Positions 58,503 through 64,000 of a stretch of DNA of 64,000 nucleotides are shown piece after piece. Under the pieces are notes generated by a model that saw nothing but the letters and a program-made list of their open reading frames with translations, did no database searches and was not told the origin of the DNA. A program made the translations under genes and the position numbers. The DNA comes from Salvia splendens. Taxonomy: Eukaryota; Streptophyta; Magnoliopsida; Lamiales; Lamiaceae. How positions within the stretch are numbered: the first letter of the stretch is position 1; each line of letters starts with the position of its first letter. The stretch is taken from assembly GCF_004379255.2 (NCBI RefSeq), contig NC_056052.1:11835708-11899707 (forward strand), in the 5' to 3' direction.

Positions 58503-61270
58503 TGTAACGCCCCGCTTTTCGAACCCTAAGACGTTGTATTTATTGCTTTGATTGCCGCATTTAAATGACGATTTATTTTGTGCATACTTTGGTGACCTAA
58601 TTTATTTTGACTAAGTCAAAGCCGTTGATTTTATGACGTGGCTTTAATTAATTGTCGGGGAATGATATATATTGCGGTGAATTATATTATCTTCGGGGAG
58701 TGAGATTTAATTAGTATCATAAATAATTTCCTTGCCTTTCATTGTGGAAATTTCGACCACTATTATTTTACGGAGAGGAATTCTATTTTCTTGGATTTAA
58801 TTATTTGTTTAGGAGATAATTATCCAATTAAATCCAAAGCCTAATTATCCTATTTCCTTCTTGAGGAAAAATCGGCCCCCACTAATTTTCCTAAAGGAGA
58901 TTTCGAAATCTCCTTACTTGTGGGAGAAGAAATTATTCATTATTTATTTTGATCCCTCAATTATTTCTTTCCATGTTTTAATTGGAATATTCTAGCAAAT
59001 CTTTCCCTATCTTATTTTATTAAAGATTTGGAAATTATTCCTTGTGGGAGGAATTGAATAACACGCCTATTTCCATATTGTTTGGGAGGATTTTTATTAA
59101 TTTTCTTGCTCCGTATTATTTTATTCTGCTCCGTGAAAATACCAAATTAAATCATGGCTAATTAAATGGCCATGATTTTCGAAATATTCTCCCTTATTCT
59201 CCCTCAAATTAACGCCAATTACCTCCATCAAATCTCCCAATCTTTATTTGATTATTCTCCAAATATTCTCTAATTAATTGGGAGATATTCTATTCCCTAA
59301 ACTCTATAAATAAAAGACAAACCTAAACCTAGACCCCAAATCACACGCCCCCTCTCTCAATCTCACGCCACTCTCCCTTGCTCCACCTCTCCCACACTTG
59401 TTCTTCCACTCTACTCAAGATCCTTTCGATTCGCCAAGAGTTTGTTGAAGAACCAAGAGTTTTAAACGTTTCTACCGATTGTTTTGTTCAAGAAAGGTAC
59501 ATTCAAGCCTCTATTCTTCATTCCTCTCCATCCCAACTCTTCTTTTGTTCCCTCATGCATCTAGTGGGTATATGATTTCAAATCTAAGGGATTTAATCGG
59601 TGGGAATTTGTGATTGTGTATATGATTGCGTTTTGAATGAATTGTTTGATGATTTAATGAATCTATGACGAATGATATATGATGTTATGAAAGCATGAGT
59701 ATAAGGACCCTTTTGAGCATGTTTGTGTGTTAAACCCATGAAAAGGTTGATTTTGAATAAGTGGGTGAAAACCCTAATTCGAATTTCTAAAGGCATGAGA
59801 AACTGTAATTTCGGACAGTATGTTCCGACATGTATTTGACCGACCAAATGAACTCCGATTTGATCGATTCTTTTTCCTGAGTAAACTTCATGATGTGTTC
59901 TGTGTTGTGTGTGAATTTCAACTCATTTGGACGAAAGATGAATTTTTAAAGTTTACTGCGCATTTCTGGCAGAAAGAGTTTCCTCGACCAGTAGGTTACG
60001 TTTTCGATTTGACCGACCTAAAATGGTTATTTTGATATGAATTTTTAACTGGAAATTATTTGATGAGTATACTGCCTTGTGGTAAAATTTTAGCCCCAAC
60101 GGAAGTCGGGTGAATTTTTAGTAAATTTTATAAAATGGTTGCGCATTGCTGCCAGATTTCTATCCTTACAAAAACACTATGTTACTATAAGTGAATTACA
60201 TGATTGATATATGTGATGACGTGATGTGATGTTCAAAGATGGGAAAAGGGAAAACGATAGGGACATGCATAATATTAAGTCAATGGTTGTGACTGATAAG
60301 TCATATATATTATCTAAAGGTGATAACTCGTGCTCGAAGCGTGATAGCAAAGGAAAGGCAGTAGTTGAAATAAAAAACGGTCGAGGTGGGCTACTTTTCT
60401 ACCCTACACTATGTGTGGGTTTCTCTTTTACTAAAAACTCTTTTACGTATGACTGTGGAGCTATAAGGGTGGTTTTAAGCGATTATCATGCCGTGATTTG
60501 TTTTAACGTGCCTATCTGATGTGGCTGTTGCCACTGTTATATAAATCGAATTCGGGTCCTCGTAGGGCCGCAAACCCTACTTGGATTAGTGTACACCTAT
60601 GGTAGACTGTGTGCTAGCGTACGGGCTGGCCGGTCTAGTGACCTGGTTTGCGGCCGCATTCCTTGTCATGTATTGGCAGATATGGACGACGATGGGGAAA
60701 AATGACTGCGCAGTCGCTATTTTGAACAATGGAAAATATTTTGGTGCCTCGGGCCTTTCCAAAGTAAAACCCCGATGGTTACTTACGTATGGCATGATAA
60801 TATATACTCTTATTTAAAATGTTTTCGGGCATGAGCCACTGAGTATTATTTTTATAGTACTCAACCCTGCTTATGTTTTCTCTATGTGCAGGTTGAGCAG
60901 CGACGAGCGGTTGGTGGTGTTGAGCAGGAATTAATAATATGGTTGTTTTGAAACTTCGAGTGTCGTTGTGTCTTCACACATGACTTCACTCTTCTCTTGG
61001 ATGCTTCCGCTGTGATATTTTCTTTACGTACATTTTTACTTAACTATGGATCTTTTTGATTAAATGTTGAGAACTCGTTACCCTTTTTATTAATGTCAAA
61101 CCTTTGGTCTTTTCATTTATTTTAATATAGATATCATTGGTCGTTTAATTATTAGACTTAAATTTTGGTCAGACTTTTATCGAAACCCTAGACTTCTAAG
61201 CCCGTTCATTTAAACCCCTTTAAGTCGCGATCGCCCGCTTTTATTAACCCTAGGGGGGGCGGTCGTGACA
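58503..61270 (+). repeat. 3' LTR of Tekay D
   Basis: 2768 bp. Relative to the 5' LTR it lacks one copy of the 14-bp ttttcgaaccctaa duplication and shows a few dozen scattered differences by eye, densest in the first 400 bp. TATA box at 59305. Confidence 0.95.
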
Positions 61271-63308
61271 TTAACGGGAGGGAAATTGTGTGTTCGTAAG
61301 AACTTGTTTGATTTTTGCATTGTTGGTTGAAATCATGGGTGTTGGATCGAAATATTTGTGAATGATATGTGTTTGTATGCGAATATGTGAATGAGGAACG
61401 TGTGAGCATGAATGTGTGTTCTCGAGCATGAAGAATCGGTGTTTTGTTGTGGATGTTTTAAAAACCCTATTTTCGAACTTGAACCAGAAATCTGTGATGC
61501 ACGACCAGTGATTTATGATCTGTATTCGGCAAATCAAACGAACGAATTTGGCTATGAAATTTTTACTGAGTAAACTTCAAGGTGTTTTCTGTGTCTCGTG
61601 TGATTTTCAGCCTGTTTTATCCAAGAATGAATTTTTAATAAATCTTTGAAGTTGACTGCGCAAATCTGCCAGAAACGTGAGTTCTCGCCATGAATGTTTC
61701 GTTTTCTGTTTGACTGACCAAATGACCTCCGATCGATGTGATTCTTAAACTATATGAAAATTTGAAGTGTCTTCTGTGTTGTGTTAAATTTTCAGCCTTT
61801 TTGGGCATCGTATGAATTTATGGTGAATTTTTCAAATGAACTGCGCAATACTGTCAGAAATTGTATGTTCCGACCAGAGAGTTCAATATGTGATATGACT
61901 GACTAAATGACGTGATTTCGATATGAAAATTTTCATGGATGAACTTGAATGTGTCCTCTGTATCGTGACCAAAATTTAGCATGTTTTGAGGTCGGGTGAA
62001 TTTAAAGTGATTTTTACAAAACGGTCGAGCAATTCTGCCAGTTTTCTACCTTGATTAAATGACACTTATTTCTCAAGTTTAAAAGTATTGTATGATGCAT
62101 GTATGTCCAAGGAATGTGCTTAAATGTTGAAATAACTTGTGATAAGTTGAAATGTGTTACGTGTGTTTTACACCTTTGAGATGTATGTTGGGTTTGGGAA
62201 ATTGAGGAAAACGTTGAGAGAGAGACGATAGGACATGCATAGTAAAATAATGTTGTGTGAGGCTGACTTGTGTTGTCGTTGACAAGGGTGTTGGGTACTC
62301 GTGAACTCGAGGATTGAGAGTTGCTAAGTTGGATTGTGAATTACTAAGAGAACGAGGTGGGCTTTCTTTTCAAACCTCTTTATTTTTCTGAAAAATATTA
62401 TGTGGAGATACAAGGGTGGTTTAACTGTTATGTCATGCCATGGACTGTTTTTGTTATGAGATTGTGTGCCTGATGCCTAGTTCGTATGAGTTTACTCCGT
62501 TAGGCTATATGGCTGTTTTGTGAAACGAATTCGGGTCCGAGTAGGGCCGTAAACCCTATCGGGCTGTGTACACTGGTGGGATCGTGAGCCGTCCTTGCAA
62601 GTCGACCGGTCTCGTGGGCGGATAGTGTGGCCACACTTTCGTCGCACTGTGGTTGTGATTGTTGGATTGATGTGAAAAGTGGGGAGATTATTTGACTGGC
62701 CAGTCTATGAAACATTTTTGTGTTCTCGTGATATTTTCCTTACTACGTATAAAACTCGAGATCACTGGTATGGATGACATAACTATATAAATGTTTTCGG
62801 CATGAGCCCATTGAGTACAACAAGTACTCAGCCCTGCAATTTCTTTTAAAAATTTTGCAGGTTGAGCGGGATGTTGCGGTAGATGTTGAGCTGGCTAAAG
62901 ACCCTAGGATACGTTGTGTCGTCATACATAGGCGTGATCCTTGACTCTCTTGAACCTTATTTATCCGCTGCTATGTTTTAAATTGTGTCTTAAGACCTTA
63001 ATCTTTATGTTTTTGTGTTTGAACATGTATGGTGGTGTTAGGATTTAAACGTGTGTTTACGTCGTCTTTTGAAAATGGTATTCTTCGGGATTTGAGTTAA
63101 TGTTTGCTTTACTTTAGTTATTTAATTGTTGTGTTATCTTAAGTCTAATCTTTCCGTTATCCTTTTTTTTAAAGTATTTTATCTTAGGTCTTTTCAAAAA
63201 AAAATTTACCTTAAAATCTTTTAAGTAAGGTGCCCTTTTAAATTGTTGTCCATGCATGTCGGTCACGATCGCCGCGTTGTGGTACCCCTTGTTAAGGCGG
63301 TCGCGATA
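61271..63308 (+). repeat. 5' LTR of Tekay C, second segment
   Basis: Resumes with the ttaac duplication. It contains three 184-bp modules (61657, 61842 and a mutated core near 62025) and the conserved hairpin ttgagtac-aacaa-gtactcag (about 62812-62832). It ends ggcggtcgcgata before the primer site, where ca would be expected; it is probably mutated. Together with 47927-49310 the LTR is about 3.4 kb. Confidence 0.75.
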
Positions 63309-64000
63309 GAGTGGTATCAGAGCTTCGTTCTTTCGCTCTGGTCCGAGAGTCTTCTTTCACTTTAAGTCTAGAATAGTAGACCATAAACTAAAAGTATCAT
63401 GAAGGCTCAACATCCAAAGCATCACGCTCAACCAAGGAAAGTGAGGTATGTTTTAAGTTGTTGATGAAATATGAAAACGATTTATAAGATTGATGATATG
63501 ATGAGGATGGTTTGGGCAAAAGAATGCATGAGCAAGTAATTACGTGATGATGTGATTTTCATGATTGAAATTCGTGAATAAATGATGTGATGACATAAAG
63601 AAGTTGAATGTGAGCATGATTGGCATGATGATCTAAACACGTGTATTATGTGAAAACAATATCGTGATAGTATGAATATGTGGAATATGACAATATAATT
63701 TAAGCACGTGTTGTATGTACGAACATGATATTGGTATGGTATGAGTATGTGAGATATGAGCAAGATTGGCATGATGACCTAAGTATGTGTTATGTGTGTG
63801 TAAGTGATATGACAAAAGCATGTGAGCATAGGATGATGGAGTGTTTTACATGAAGGATGAAGGTTGATGAGTTGTTTTGAGCATGTTGAATTTTTGGAAA
63901 AAAAAAAAAAAAAATTTGTTGTTTCAAACGTATATGTGAAGTGCATGAGTGTTTTGTTTGGAATACACATGTGTTATGAGTTTTGAAAGTTTTGCATGGT
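63309..64000 (+). mobile_element. start of Tekay C internal region
   Basis: Primer site tggtatcagagc at 63312, then ttcgttctttcgctctggtc, closely resembling the leader of D. A short frame from atgaaggctcaacatccaaa reads to AQPRKVR and meets gtgaggtatgt. The rest is AT-rich leader with many gcatgat/gtatgag phrases and an A run at 63899. It runs off the window. Confidence 0.7.

Larger units (their letters stand above)
49311..61270 (+). mobile_element. complete Tekay/Del-like gypsy element D, TSD TTAAC
   Basis: 11,960 bp. LTRs 49311-52089 (2779 bp) and 58503-61270 (2768 bp), both tgtaacgccccg...gtcgtgaca. Target duplication ttaac at 49306-49310 and 61271-61275. Primer site tggtatcagagcc at 52093; polypurine tract aagagtggtagga before 58503. 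The single gag-pol frame carries three nonsense codons and no frameshift. An additional ORF lies between primer site and gag. Clade inferred from the gag-pol single frame, long LTRs and the chromodomain-like integrase tail. Confidence 0.95.

Overview
This is plant nuclear DNA, most likely from a eudicot. The evidence is two intron-containing housekeeping genes with plant-like protein sequences, many small inverted-repeat elements of the CTCCCTCCGT type, and dense nested LTR retrotransposons with initiator-Met tRNA primer sites. A Lamiales origin is only an impression from the look of the LTRs and is not demonstrated. No bacterial operons, rRNA, tRNA or CRISPR arrays were seen.

Layout. Bases 1-4617 (+) carry the 3' two-thirds of a gamma-glutamyl hydrolase gene (nine exons visible), with two MITEs in its introns. 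Bases 4618-7781 are AT-rich spacer, MITEs, a decayed PIF/Harbinger element and a copia leader/gag fragment that runs into a 100-N assembly gap (7782-7881). Bases 7882-24206 are one Tekay/Del-like Ty3-gypsy element (called E here). Its coding part is broken, and its 2.8-kb 3' LTR is split by two complete minus-strand insertions: a Reina-like gypsy (11732-17012, TSD GTATG) and a Tork-like copia (17683-23187, TSD GACAT). Bases 24207-25590 are a decayed second copy of the gamma-glutamyl hydrolase 3' half, into which E inserted. Bases 25600-28900 are spacer with MITEs.

Bases 28997-32069 (-) hold an ALG2-type mannosyltransferase gene with eight exons in consistent splice phase; its first exon has a start-codon problem. 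Upstream lie a Harbinger MITE with TSD TAA, another MITE and a transposase remnant. From 34629 to the right edge is a retrotransposon nest: a putative LTR start (X, 34629) broken by Tekay A (35294-42286, minus), broken in gag by a long-LTR copia-like element B (LTR 42287-43835), broken by Tekay C (5' LTR from 47927), whose LTR is broken by a complete Tekay D (49311-61270, TSD TTAAC). C resumes at 61271 and its internal region starts near 63309.

Only the two host genes act in cellular metabolism (folate polyglutamate turnover; the lipid-linked oligosaccharide pathway of N-glycosylation). They show no functional link to each other. The most unusual signals are a roughly 184-bp module repeated two or three times inside every Tekay LTR present, a conserved hairpin near the LTR 3' end, an extra acidic-tailed ORF ahead of gag in Tekay D, and the fact that D carries three nonsense codons yet has near-identical LTRs.
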